A stretch of 64,000 nucleotides of DNA from Ampullaceana balthica (taxonomy: Eukaryota; Mollusca; Gastropoda; Lymnaeidae). Under the pieces are notes generated by a model, which was given only the letters and a program-made list of their open reading frames with translations, did no database searches and had not been told where the DNA came from. Made by a program: the position numbers and the translations under genes. Shown here piece after piece: positions 37,401 to 50,054 of the stretch (positions within the stretch are counted from its first letter, which is position 1; every line of letters starts with the position of its first letter). The stretch is from positions 223,307 to 287,306 of the forward strand of contig CALYLW010000070.1 in the NCBI GenBank assembly GCA_944989445.1, written 5' to 3'.

Positions 37401-40400
37401 GATTATGTTCTGTTATAGATCATCCAAACACGCAAATATCATCCAAAAAAACTGACCACATTTTTTTGGTCCCCTAGGACTCAGCGTATGCCGCGTGCGA
37501 ATGTTGCTGGTGCGTTACACAGTCTAAATGGCATGTATTTAAACTGATACAAAATCCAAGTCCGTTTGGAAACCAGTATATTTCCTCGAGTTTATTTCTA
37601 CCGTTAGTTGCCAATAACCTTTTACTAAGTCAATTTTTGAGAAATACTTAGCATGTCCCAATTGAATAAATAAATCTTCCTGATTGGGTATGGGTTCTGC
37701 GTCTTTAATCGTTATGGCGCTTAGTTTTCTGTAAATCAATACAAAAATCGTGTGGAGCCATCTTTTTTCTTCACTAGGACTATTGGCGAGGAGAAGGGTG
37801 AAGTTGACTTTTCTATAATTCCCTCCCCGTCCATTTGCCGAATTTCCTTTATTATATCTTGTTTTGATGAAAAGGGTATAGGATATGGTCTCAGACAGAT
37901 TGGTTTTTCCGTTTTTAACTCAATAGAGTGAGACACTACCGTGGATTTTCCTGGTATGTTAGTTATTACTTTAGCGTATTTATGTAATATCCTTTCTATT
38001 TGTTCTCTTTCATAAATATTTGAGTGGAGGTTAAATTTTACATCTTTCACCGATTCATTAACGCCCACTTGACTGTGTTGGCAACGAACTAATGTTTCTG
38101 CTCTCATTTGTCTGTGTTGTTGTCTTCTATAACTACTGCATAAGCCGTTGTTGTCGCACTTGTTATTTGTAATATGGTTATCGGTATCTGTCTCAGTATG
38201 CTTTTGACCTGACTTTTCCCTCCTAAAATATTTCACTAGCATATTGATGTGATATGGTTTCCTTTTTCCCTTTTCCAGGATTACATAATTACAATCTCCT
38301 ACTTTTTCTATGACCTTATATGGTCCATGCCATCGGGATCTTTGTAGTTTACTCCCAGCCGACGCTTTCATCACAACCACAAGACTTCCTACAAGAATCT
38401 CTCTTTTTAAATCCTTTAAATTAACTCGTGGTGTCTGGTTGTTTGAACCCTTGATTGCTTGCTTGATTGTTGGTCGCCAAAACTTTGGATCGATTTTTAA
38501 CCCACTTCCTCGTAAGCTAGCGAGCTAAAATTTAGCAGGCAGTTTAGTAGCAATGATAAAAACTATGTATCAAAATTTCAGATCGATCGCATGTACCGTA
38601 ATTATTTATTGATTTTTATGATTATATTATTTATTCCGATGTATCATGTTATTTTTTGAGATAGAGTGTCGCGGTGCGTATTATATTGAACAACCTCTCC
38701 TGTCGCGCAATAAGGTGCGTATTTTATTGACAACACTTTTTATAAACATATTCCTGATCGGTGCGCATTATATTAAATATGTTTTACGACAAAACTGCAA
38801 TTTTGTATTTTTGGATGGTCTTGCGCTGCGTATTATAATGAACATTCTTTTAGTTATGTCTCGTGCATAAAGGCTTTATAGTAAAAAACTTGTTTTTTTT
38901 AAACGGGTTTTTAAAAAAAAATCCTTTATATTAACTCGTGGTGTCTGGTTGCTTGCTTTCACCCTTGCACCCTTGCTTGTCGCCAAAACTTTGGATCAAT
39001 TTTTAACAAACTTCCTCGTAAGCTAGTGAGCTGAAATTTTGCAGGCAGTTTTGTACAAATGGTAAAAACAATGTATCAAATTTTCAGATCGATCGCATGT
39101 ACCGTAATTGAATTATTGATTTTTTAGATTATTTTATTTATTCCTATGTATAATATTATTTTTTGAGATACAGTGTAAGTCTGCGCATTATATAGGGTTG
39201 TTCATTTCTAAAGCCGAAAAACGTCATAGTTCAATGAGTAATGTTCTTTTTTTAGATTACATTTTAGCGGAACAATGTTTTGAAGCATAAATACAGTCGA
39301 ATCACTACGTTCTCAAAATTGTTAGCATAGTAAAATTACGAAACTTTTTTCCTTTTTCAAGTCCAATTTGCTGTCTTAAATTAACGAAGAATTAACAAAT
39401 AGCTGACAAAATACAGCCTTCTCAATGTACCTACATTTCCATATTGACTCGTATCTTTTATTAAATTTTTATGAAATCTGTCCTTAAAAAAGATAAATAT
39501 AGCCCCAATATTTCTACTAATAGCTCGCCGCCATATTATGACAAGGCCTATTGAACAACCTTTCTGTCGAGCAATAAGGTGCGTATTTTATTGACAACAC
39601 TTTTTATAAACATATTCCTGATTGGTGCGCATTATATTAAACATGTTTTACGACACAACTACAATTGTGTATTTTTGGATGGTCTTGCGCTGCGTATTAT
39701 AATGAACATTCTTTTAGTTACGTCTCTTACATAAAGGATTTATAGTAAAAAATTTGGTTTTTTATTTATTTTTTTTATTCTGGCTTTACGATCATAGACT
39801 AGTTTTTGTTTTTCTTTCGCTGCTTTCAAGTTTTTGCTCGCTAGTGTGCCACTTACTCGTAATCGATCTCGTAATTTATTTAAGTACTCGTGTGGCTTTT
39901 GCCCCAATACATTTTCGTTACTCCCATCGAAAATATTTCTCAGGATATTTATGGGTCCTCTTACTTTGCGCCCGAACATTGGTTCGAACGGAGAAAACCC
40001 TGTTGATTCCTGCTTACCCTCCCGATGAGCAAATAATATCCCTGGTACATGGTCTTCCAAATCTTTCGGTTGTTCCAATGATACTTTGTTGAGTAACGTT
40101 TTAAGCATACCATTAAACCTTTCCACCATTCCGTTGCTCTGTAGGTGTAAAGGAGTGCTGAAACGTTGGGTTATTCCCATTAGTTTACAGACTTGGGCCA
40201 TTAAATCACACTTAAATTGGCTGCCATTGTCTGATAATATTTCATCAGGTAAGCCCATTCTCGTAAATATGCCGAGAAGTGCTTCCTGTACTCCCTCGGC
40301 GTCAATCTTTTTAGTGGTATTGCTTATGGCCATCTGGTCGCTGTGTCCACCAGGGTGAGAATATAACGATACTCTTTCCGTGATATAGGTATCATTGACC

Positions 40401-43400
40401 CGATGAGGTCGACAGCTACCTTACTCCATGGTTTTGTTATCAATTCCATTTCTCCTAAAGGGGCAATCCCTCCGGTGTTTTATGTTTTACTTTCTGGCAT
40501 GCATCACATGTCTTGCAGTGATATCGTACGTCACTGGCTACACCGGCCACTAAAACTCGTCCAGCACTCGCGCCTTTGTGCGAGCCATTACTATGTGTGG
40601 CGATAAACTATTGTCGTGGGCTGTCTCCAATATACTTTTTCTTATTGATTTAGGCGCAAACAATTTTTCCCGCCTAATACTAGGGTTGGTCCGTGTGTCA
40701 TGATACTCTCTCATTAGTAGTCCATCATTGTATTTAAATAATGACTTCTCCGTCCCCTTCACACTCCATTTCTTTGCATGCTCATGTATTTGTCTTAAAG
40801 TCACGTCTTCGTTTTGTAATCTTTTAACATCCTCTGTCTGTATATTAAGATCCGTGAGGTGTCGTTTCACTGTACTATTTTTTTTGTTGGTTTTTTGCTC
40901 TGTGCTCTCGTCGTTACCGCCCCTGCTACTACTTCTGTATAGGTGTTTTCCTTTTGTACCCTAGCTGATTCTGCGAACCTTTACCCTTCCATTTAGGCTC
41001 CTTGGTTATTTTAGTGTATCCATGACTGTTCGAATTCCAATGTTTCCTTCCGCAGTTTTGCTCTGTTGTCGTATTTGGCCCAGTGCGGTAGTCTCTGACT
41101 CGGTGTACCGGCCTTCCATCTTTATATCTGCCCCCTACCCATGGTAGCCCCCATGATATTTCCGATATTTAGGTCAACGTGTGGGTTCTTTAGTAGGGCA
41201 GCCTTTTTCCATCCCGTAAAGTATGGTAATTTTACGTGTATATACCCTACTCTATAAACTTTTCTCTCCCCATCAAACAATATACACGTGACTGTCTCAT
41301 TTGTCACACAATCCTTATCTACTAGAGATTCCCTTACCCCACGGTTCCGCACCCCGTGTCCCGTACAACCTTAACCTTAACCCCATTAACTTTTCCCATC
41401 CCAGCAAAACCCCTAGATTGTCACCTTTTTGTTTGGTAGCCTGTTCCCATTCATGGGTACTTGTCTTCTCTTCGGCCTTCTTCCCTCCTACCTTGGACTC
41501 TCTGATTCCCTGTGACTGGTGTACTATCCCTTGTCAATTTCACACTTGGGTGTGCCGACATGTACCCATCGCCCGTTTTAATTACTGACGTTAAATCCAA
41601 ACTGCCCCTTTCCAATATGTGCTCAACAACCTCACCGTTTACTGTTTGTAAAAGCTTGTCCACTACCGTGAGCTAGAATAGCTTCTAGTAGCTTTTCTCG
41701 GTTTTGGAGAGCTCTATCCACCTGGTCAGGTAGTGGCTAATCCTATCAGCGTAAGCTACTAATTGCTCTCTTTTTCCGGGTCTAACACCTGCTAACTTTT
41801 CTCGGTATCCGTGGGCCGTTAGCCCAAAATGTCTGGATAAGGCGGTTTTCACCTCCTCATAGGAGGCCTCTACTCCCTTTCCACTTCCCGCATAGCACAC
41901 TGGTAGTAGGGGGTGGGGTATCAATTTTCTCAGTTCGTACCCCCACTGTTCCACTGGCCACTCCTTGTGTCTTGCTTCGTTCTCGAATCGTATACAAAAT
42001 ATTCTAAGTTATCCTCTATTCCGTCAAACATTGGTAGTTTGCTTCCAGAGCACCCTGTTCTCTTTTGTTCCACCCTCGGGGTCATTTCCTCACTCACTTT
42101 CAATTCCATTTTTCCTAATATGCTCTAATCTTTTACTCTCATCCTCCCTCTTAAAAGCGCTTTCTTCTTTCCGTTTTTCTCTTTCCTCATCTTCCTCCCT
42201 CCTGCTCGCCTCTTCCTCCTTCCTACGCGTCTCTTCCTCGCTCTTCCTTCTAGCCCGCTCTTCTTTTTCCTCCTTCCTATCGTTCTTTTCTCGAGCTATC
42301 CTGTGCTCCTCTATTAACCATTTCTTTGCCTCCTCCCCTTCAAATCCTAGCTCATGTGACCTTTGTTTAAGTTCCTCTAAATTAGGCAATCCCATCTCTC
42401 TGTCAACTTTCTGTCACTCGTCACTCTACGGTCACAATCTCTAATACGGCTACCCTCTTCTTATCGTTTTGTATTAGGGACCCAATATAACAATTAACTA
42501 TCTCAACAATACAATTTGGGGATTCATCATATAATATTTAATTAAATATTAGAAATTAAGTTGTACTTGCCTGTATTGATAGAAATTACCACATACATAG
42601 TAACCATGCATAGAAAAATCACATTACACCAGGGGAGTATCAATATCCATACGTGAGAAAATCACAAAGTCACCGACTTCGCTGTCACTTATTAATGTTA
42701 TTCTCAAACCTTGTTTGTCTCCTGAAACAAGGATACTTCTGAAACGTACCTTCCCCGGTACAGTTTGCAAATCCTTCTTTCTGTTCTGGTTACGTTGTAA
42801 ACATCACCCTGTTTGCCACCTCCTGGGACTCTCCACGACGCCTTCTGTATGTCCCCACACTGCTGCGTCTGTCTGCAATTCCACCGCTACGGATGTCTGC
42901 AACACCACTGCTACGACTGCCTGCAACACCACTGCTACGGCTGTCTGCAACACCACTGCTATGGCTGTCTGCAACACCACTGCTATGGCTGTCTAAAACA
43001 CCACTGCTACAGCTGTCTGCAACACCACTGCTACGGTTGTCTGCAATAACACTGCTACGACTGTCTGAACACCATTGCTACGGATGTCTGCAACACCACT
43101 GCTACGTATAACTAGCAGTGTTTTTCTCTGGTTCTGGTCTCGTCGTTACGATGCGTAAGCCCTACGCTATCGTGATGATCTTGATATCGGTACTTGTATC
43201 TGGCACGTTGTACTGGCTAGTACGGCCGGTTCTGTACACACCACTTCGTTGATGATTTTTCGCCGTTTCTCTCTTAGTGACTTGCCTTGATGCGCTGCGT
43301 TGACAAGATCCTATGGCTCAGTAGTTCGGTGGGCCCCCACTGTGGCGGAGTGAGTTGTCTAGGGGTTGAGGTCCACACTTGGTCACAGATATTTACCACA

Positions 43401-46400
43401 CTGGACGGGTAAATGAATCAGCAACGCGGTTTTTTTAGTTCAAATTACGTTTAATGACATCAAATCTTCAACATGTATGGAAAAATACATTTGGCAGTTT
43501 TCTAGTCGATCTTCATGCTATCCAGCGTCTACACAGCATTCATCTTCACATTCAAGCGTCCCGTGGTCCGGTTTGACCGTATGGGATCACGTTAGAAAAT
43601 CTCCACTCTCTACACTTTCCGTCATACACTCTCGTCCAGTCTTCAGCCTGTCCGTAACTCGGCAACTCAGCTCTCTCTCCCCCGTCACACACTATGCTCG
43701 TCTTTATATAATCCCCGTCTCGCCCGACCGGTTTGTACCGCCCCGAATCATTCACCATGTCTCCTTTTGACCAACGTTGTGTCCACTGATTACAACTCCC
43801 ACGCACTCTTGGTTCCCCCCCCCCTCACATGAACAGGTTTTACAGCCCGTTGACGACGCTCGCCCCATTTATGCCCAGTCATCCCCACATCACAACATCT
43901 GACCGTGACAAGCGTTAAGCGGGGTCTTACTGTATATATATATATACTAGAAAAAAACCCGAACTTTGTAGTGGGAGTGTGCTGACCTTTATCCAAGTAT
44001 TAGTTGCTGGTTATTACAATTTTTATTTGCCAAGTTAAATTTCAGATTCATCTATATAGTTAAAATCTTATGAGAAACAGAGATATGCCATTTTACTACG
44101 TGAGTTGTTTTCACTTAATGCAGTGCCTTTTAACATAACCTTACTATTTAAAAAATATGCTTTATGAAATAATGATTCTTGCCGACTATAATAACTAAAT
44201 TTACAATTTCATTCCCACTTATACAAAACTAACATAACTTATAGGTTTTCCGAAAGAGCTCTACCACCCTCGTCACTCAAAAATTTAATATATAATTACG
44301 AAACTGCATCGTATCACAATTGTAAGTTATATAATACTAGCAAAATACCCGCGCTCTGCTGCGGAAAATAGGATTTCAGTTACCGTTGAGAACCCGCGTA
44401 ACACAAATTCAAAACACCAATTGATTTCAATCTGGATCATGATGAATATAATACATATATTAACTTCATCGTCTTGTCTGTCTGTCTGTCGTAGTCCCGC
44501 AAAAAAACAAAAACGAAAAGTAAAAAATGACACACTTCCCGTGATCCTATCGAGCTGATAATTTAATTTATTTTTCGTCTGCTACCATTGCGGGAGGTTA
44601 CTCAACAACTTCCCAAAGTTTCATGCTCCTACCTACACGGGAAGTTATATATTTAATGATGAGTCTGTTTTATATAGCTCATATCAGGAAAAAAAACTAC
44701 ATTTTGGCCCCCGGCCCCCTAGTGAATGATAATTTTACATTTGTTTTGATTGTTACCATTGCGGAAGTGTACTTAACAACTTTCCAAAGTTTCATGCTGC
44801 TACCAACACGAGACATTGGAGAAGTAGTGATGAGTCAGTTTTTTTATATAAGAAAAAAACTACATTTGGGCCCCCGGCCCCCAGTAAGTGAGAATTTATA
44901 TAATTTTTTAACCGGTTACCATCGCAGAATGTTACTTAACAACTACTCAAACTTTAATGCTTCTTCATACACAGGAATTAGGAGAATTAGTGATTTTCAG
45001 TTTTTATATAGCTCATATTAGGAAAAAACTACATTTGGGCCCCTGGGCCCCAGTAAGTGAAAATTTAAATATGTTTTCACCTGTTACCATCGCGGAAGTG
45101 TACTCAACAACTTCCCAAAGTTTCATGCTTCTACCTACTCGGGAAATAGGAGAATTAGGGATTTTCAGATGTTTATATAGCCCATAGAAGGGAAAAAACG
45201 ATTTTGGGCCCCCGGCCCCCATGAAGATGAATTTTAAAATTCGTTTTCGCCATTTGTGGTCCAAAGAGGCTACTTGACAATTTCCCAAGGTTTCATGATT
45301 TTACCTACGCGGGTAATCCGAGAATTAGTGATGAGTCTGTTTTAATATAAGAAGAAACTACATTTGGGCCCCCGGCCCTTATTAAGTGATAATTTAAATA
45401 TTGTTTTTACCTGTTACCATCGCGGAAGTGTACTCAACAACTTCCCAAAGTTTCATGATTCTACCTACTCGGGAAATAGGAGAATTAGTGATTTTCAAAT
45501 GTTTATATAGCCCATAAAAGTAAAAAAAAAGATTTTTGGGCCCCCGACCCCCATGAAGGTGAATTTTAAAATTCTTTTTCGCCATTTGTCGTCCAAAGAG
45601 GCTACTTGACAATTTCCCAAGGTTTCATGATTCTACCTACGCGGTAAATCCGAGAATTAGTGATGAGTCTGTTTTAATATAAGAAGAAACTACATTTGGG
45701 CCCCCAGCCCCCATTAAGTGATATTCTAAATATTGTTTTTACCTCTTACCATTGTGGAAGTGTACTTAACAACTACCCCAAGTTTTATGCTTCTACCTAC
45801 ACGGGAAATAGGAGAATTTGTGATTTTTAGTTTTTATAAAGCTCATATAAGGAAAAAACTTCATTAGGGCCCCCGGCCCCCAGGAAGTGATAATTTAAAT
45901 ATTGTTTTTACCTGTTACCTTCGTGGAAGTGTACTTAACAACTACCCCAAGTTTCATGCTTCTACCTACACGGGAAATAGGAGAATTTGTGATTTTTAGT
46001 TTTTACATAGCTCATATTGGGAAAAAACTTCATTTGGGCCCCCGGCCCCCAGGAAGTGATAATTTAATTATTTTCTCCCGTTGCTATCGCTGGTTTGTAC
46101 TCAACAACTTCCCAAAGTTTCGTGCTTTTGCCTACTCGAGAAATGAGAAAATTAGTGATTTCATATTTTATATAGGGAAAAAAGCGTTTTTGGGCCCCGG
46201 GCCCCCAACAGTGTGAATTTTAAAATTCTTATTCGCCAATTATCGTCAAGAGAGTGTAATCAGTAAGTTCCCAAAGTTTCATGCTAATACCTACACGGGA
46301 AGTTGGAGAATTAGTGATGTGTCAGTTTTTTATATAAGAAAAAAAACTACATTTGGGCCCCCGGACCCCATTAAGTGTTATTTTAAATATTTTTTTCGCT

Positions 46401-49400
46401 TGTTACCATCGCGAAAGTGTGCTTATCAACTACCCAGTGTTTCATGCTTCTACCTACACGGGGAATAGGAGAATTAGTGATGTTTAGTTTTTATAAAGCT
46501 CATATAAGGAAAAAACTTCATTTGGGCCCCCGGCCCCCAGGAAGTGATAATTTAAATATTTTTTCTCCCGTTACCATCGCAGGATTGTACTCAACAACTT
46601 CCCAAAGTTTCATGCTTCTGCCTACTCGGGAAATAGGAGAATTGGTGATTTTCAAATTTTATATAGGCCATATAAGAAAAAAAAACGTTTTTGGGCCCCC
46701 GGCCCCCATGAGTGTTTATTTTAAAATTCTTTTACGCCAATTTTCCTCGCGAGAGGCTACTCAACAACTTCCCAAAGTTTCATGCTTCTACCTACACGGG
46801 AAGTTGGAGAATTAGTGATGTGTCAGTTTTTTATATAAGAAAAAAACTGCATTTGGGCCCCCGGACCCCATTAAGTGTTATTTTAAATATTTTTTTCGCT
46901 TGTTACCATCGCGGAAGTGTGCTTATCAACTACCTAGTGTTTCATGCTTCTACCTACACGGGAAATAGGAGAATTAGTGATTTTCAGTTTTTATAAAGCT
47001 CATATAAGGAAAAAACTTAATTTGGGCCCCCGGCCCCCAGGAAGTGATAATTTAAATATTTTTTCTCCCGTTACCATCGCGGGATTGTACTCAACAACTT
47101 CCCAAAGTTTCATGCTTCTGCCTACTCGGGAAATAGGAGAATTGGTGATTTTCAAATATTTTATAGGCCATATTAGAAAAAAAAACGTTTTTGGGCCCCC
47201 GGCCCCCATGAGTGTTAATTTTAAAATTCTTTTACGCCAATTTTCCTCGCGAGAGGCTACTCAACAACTTCCCAAAGTTTCATGCTTCTACCTACACGGG
47301 AAGTTGGAGAATTAGTGATGTGTCAGTTTTTTATATAAGAAAAAAACTGCATTTGGGCCCCCGGACCCCATTAAGTGTTATTTTAAATATTTTTTTCGCT
47401 TGTTACCATCGCGGAAGTGTGCTTATCAACTACCTAGTGTTTCATGCTTCTACCTACACGGGAAATAAGAGAATTAGTGATTTTCAGTTTTTATATAGCT
47501 CATATCAGGAAAAAACTTAATTTGGGCCCCCGGCCCCCAGGAAGTGATAATTTAAATATTTTTTCTCCCGTTACCATCGCGGGATTGTACTCAACAACTT
47601 CCCAAAGTTTCATGCTCCTGCCTACTCGGGAAATAGGAGAATTGGTGATTTTCAAATTTTATATAGGCCATATAAGGGAAAAAAAACGTTTTTGGGCCCC
47701 CGGCCCCCATGAGTGTTATTTTTAAAATTCTTTTACTCCAATTTTCGTCGCGAGAGGCTACTCGACAACTTCCCAAAGTTTCATGCTTCTACCTAAACGG
47801 GAAGTTGGAGAATTAGTGATGAATCAGTCAGTGAGTGAGTGAGTCAGTGAGGGCTTTGCCTTTTATTAGTATAGATTTGTAACCACGTCTATGAGATAAA
47901 GAACATGTGGCACTATCCCTTTAAAAGGCAAAAGCTAAGTGACTCATAGCGCAAATAAACAAAATAATAAATGTACTTTCTAAAATACTTTAAAAAAAAA
48001 CCGGTCGTATTAAAATTATATTAAAAAATGTGCACACCATATTTAGACAATATAGATAGCTGGCCGCAAAAAAATAAATTCTTGTTATAAAGTAAATGTA
48101 CTGGACCAAAATAACTTCTCCTTTTGACGTATTCGTAATTGTTGTATCAGGGAAATAATATTTAACATTTTTTATGTCTCTATATTTTACGATGTATATT
48201 TACGGTTTATAAGCAATGTGTATAATTTCAAAAGGAATATTTTTTTTTGTTCACTATTTCCGATAAGGCATCATATTTTGTAAATTATATTCAATATTTC
48301 AATGCACACACACACACCAGATTTTATATATGAAAAAAAAATAAATAAATAAAAATATTCAACCGTCTGTTAATAAGTGCATCTTAAAAATGATTAAAAG
48401 GCAATTTTAGAAATGGCCTATGCTATTCTGAATACAAAGGAATGAACATAAAAACATATTCAATTTGCAATTCATATTAATTAAGCGTTTTCAGGATCAC
48501 TTCATTATTTTTAGTCACGTTGTGTTAATACGTTCGGTAGCGAAAGTTTATAATGTATAGTGTATGTAAAGCTTAAGTAAACTGTTTTAAAGTGTAAGTT
48601 TATTTGACATAGGCCATGATTTTCCATATAAGATAAACTCGCTACATCTATGGTTTTCAATTAAATGTCGAGTTATGATTTAAAATTTAAAAAATCCCAA
48701 TTTTATTCATTGCATGTAAAATATTAATACAATGTATCGTGAAAATAATTGAAATAAAATAATTTAAACTCATATCTAATATATAAAGCTCAGTTGATAT
48801 TTTTATGTTTATTTGTTTGTATCCATTAAAAAAAGGCCACTGCTTTGTTAACATTTTTCCAAAAGATCTCAGCCACTGTCGTCACTAAAAAAGCTCTTAT
48901 ATATTTAAGACACTGCATCGTAACACAATTGTAATATTTGCAACAGCGTCTATGAGATAAAGATAATAAAGATAAATAAAGAAATTAGGCTATATTCCTA
49001 ATTTAAAAAAAAACCAAAAAAAACAAATCAATTTTATGTTAAAAACGCATGTGAAACCATGACAGTAATTGATTTTAAAAATGGCATATGTTAATCCATC
49101 ATCAAAGGAATGAACATTACATATTCAATTGGCAATACAACATAATTAAGCGTTTTCAGGATCACTTTATTTAGTTTAATCTACTAATGTTAATAGGTCC
49201 GGTAGCCTAAGTTTAAATAGTATAAGTGTATAGGTTATGTAAAAAAACAATAGCTTATGTAAAAGACAAACAAAATATAAATGTTATATTAATAGGACAC
49301 AGCTAAATTTAAGATGCATACACAAAAATGTGCGCACAGTAATCAGGCGATAAAAGATTTTAGAACGCGATCCGCTAAAGATGAAGCCTTGAAAAAATAC

Positions 49401-49993
49401 TGACACAATTATTACATAAATAGGTTTTTATTAAATGTGGAGTTATGGAACAGAAAATAATTAAAACAAATTCGCAATTAAATTTAAACGTGTAAACAAT
49501 TAAATCTAATGCATCGTGTGGCAGTTGTAATTGAATATGTTTACGTGTCTATCTAATATATAGAAAGTAAACTGTAAAGAAAATGACAATTCTTTGCACT
49601 ACACAGCTCAAACTATGAAGCGTACACGAAAATGTGCGCACCGTAATTAGTCATTATAATATTTTTTGACTGCGCACCGCTGAAAATAAAGTATTGGGGA
49701 AAAACAAAACGTCACTAAAAGTAACTCCCTTTGAACGGCAGTTGAACGTCGGCGTAAATTTGTTCAAGGAGGTTAAATTTTTTATTCTTTGTCTTTGCAT
49801 TTTCTGATTATTTAATTTACGGCATTCGGGCAAAAGGGACAATTACAAAAACTAACTTAAAACCACCTTCAGGGTAAAAGGAACCGTCCTGCCAAATTTG
49901 GTCCCCGTCCGTCACTTGGTTTTTCCGTGGCTGTCGAAAAGTGAAAAATACAAACATACAAACATACAAACACCAACTGACCTTTATAAAAAT

Positions 49994-50054
<61 letters not shown>

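Larger units (their letters stand above)
36651..43897 (-). mobile_element. Gmr1-like Ty3/gypsy retrotransposon (element 2), degenerate, INT before RT
   Basis: Minus-strand order: LTR (43897-43341), primer-binding region, 24-bp tandem repeat, gag (42395 to ~41450), protease (RDTGCGTVG, near 41,370-41,345), integrase (40870-39770 and 38400-38200), reverse transcriptase (38,100-37,000) and RNase H (about 36,900-36,660). The integrase C-terminal tail and the first RT motifs share one frame at 38380-37736. Many stops and shifts, an R1 insertion in integrase and no recognised 3' LTR mark it as an old copy. Confidence 0.85.
34468..43932. mobile_element. span bounded by pogo/Tigger-like inverted termini
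   Basis: Left terminus TA|CAGTAAGACCCCACTTAACG at 34468; right terminus complementary, CGTTAAGCGGGGTCTTACTG|TA ending 43932. The ends are of the pogo/Tigger kind, with TA on both sides, inside (TA)n. If they are partners, the transposon had inserted into a TA microsatellite and was later expanded by Helitrons and the gypsy element 2. Inside the left end similarity to this repeat type continues (GCTAAACGAGGCTATCTTAA); inside the right end only about 25 bp remain before the LTR. No transposase was seen. Confidence 0.5.
44337..47875 (-). mobile_element. Helitron H2 nested in H1 copy D, with internal tandem array
   Basis: 3,539 bp. Minus-strand 5' end TCTATACTAATAAAAGGCAA with a CTCACTGACTCACTCACT tract, 3' hairpin CCGC-AGCAGA-GCGCGGG then TATTTTG and CTAG at 44337. 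The host H1 sequence reads ACAAA|TATTATATAAC undisturbed in copies at 29.6 kb and 61.9 kb, so insertion was exactly between A and T with no duplication. No Rep or helicase frame is present; most of the interior is a minisatellite. Confidence 0.93.
43947..49996 (-). mobile_element. Helitron H1 copy D, interrupted by a nested Helitron
   Basis: Minus strand: 5' end TCTATTTTTATAAAGG at 49996, 3' hairpin CCCAC-TACAAA-GTTCGGG region and CTAG at 43947, flanked A|T inside TA repeats. Its two halves (49,996-47,876 and 44,336-43,947) match H1 copies A and E. Without the insert it is about 2.5 kb. No transposase. Confidence 0.85.

Noticed and set aside
39190..39555. Extra ~370 bp in one R1 unit with GGGTTGTTCA and TGAACAACC at its edges
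   Set aside because: One of the matching edge blocks is part of the normal R1 sequence, so the apparent inverted ends may be coincidence; not called as a separate transposon.
42715..43111. Thr/Ala- and Cys/His-rich ORFs
   Set aside because: Three open frames of a 24-bp tandem repeat in the leader of element 2.
44623..47725. Series of ORFs with repeated [16 protein letters not shown] peptides
   Set aside because: By-products of the ~165-bp minisatellite in Helitron H2; peptides recur in several frames and both strands.
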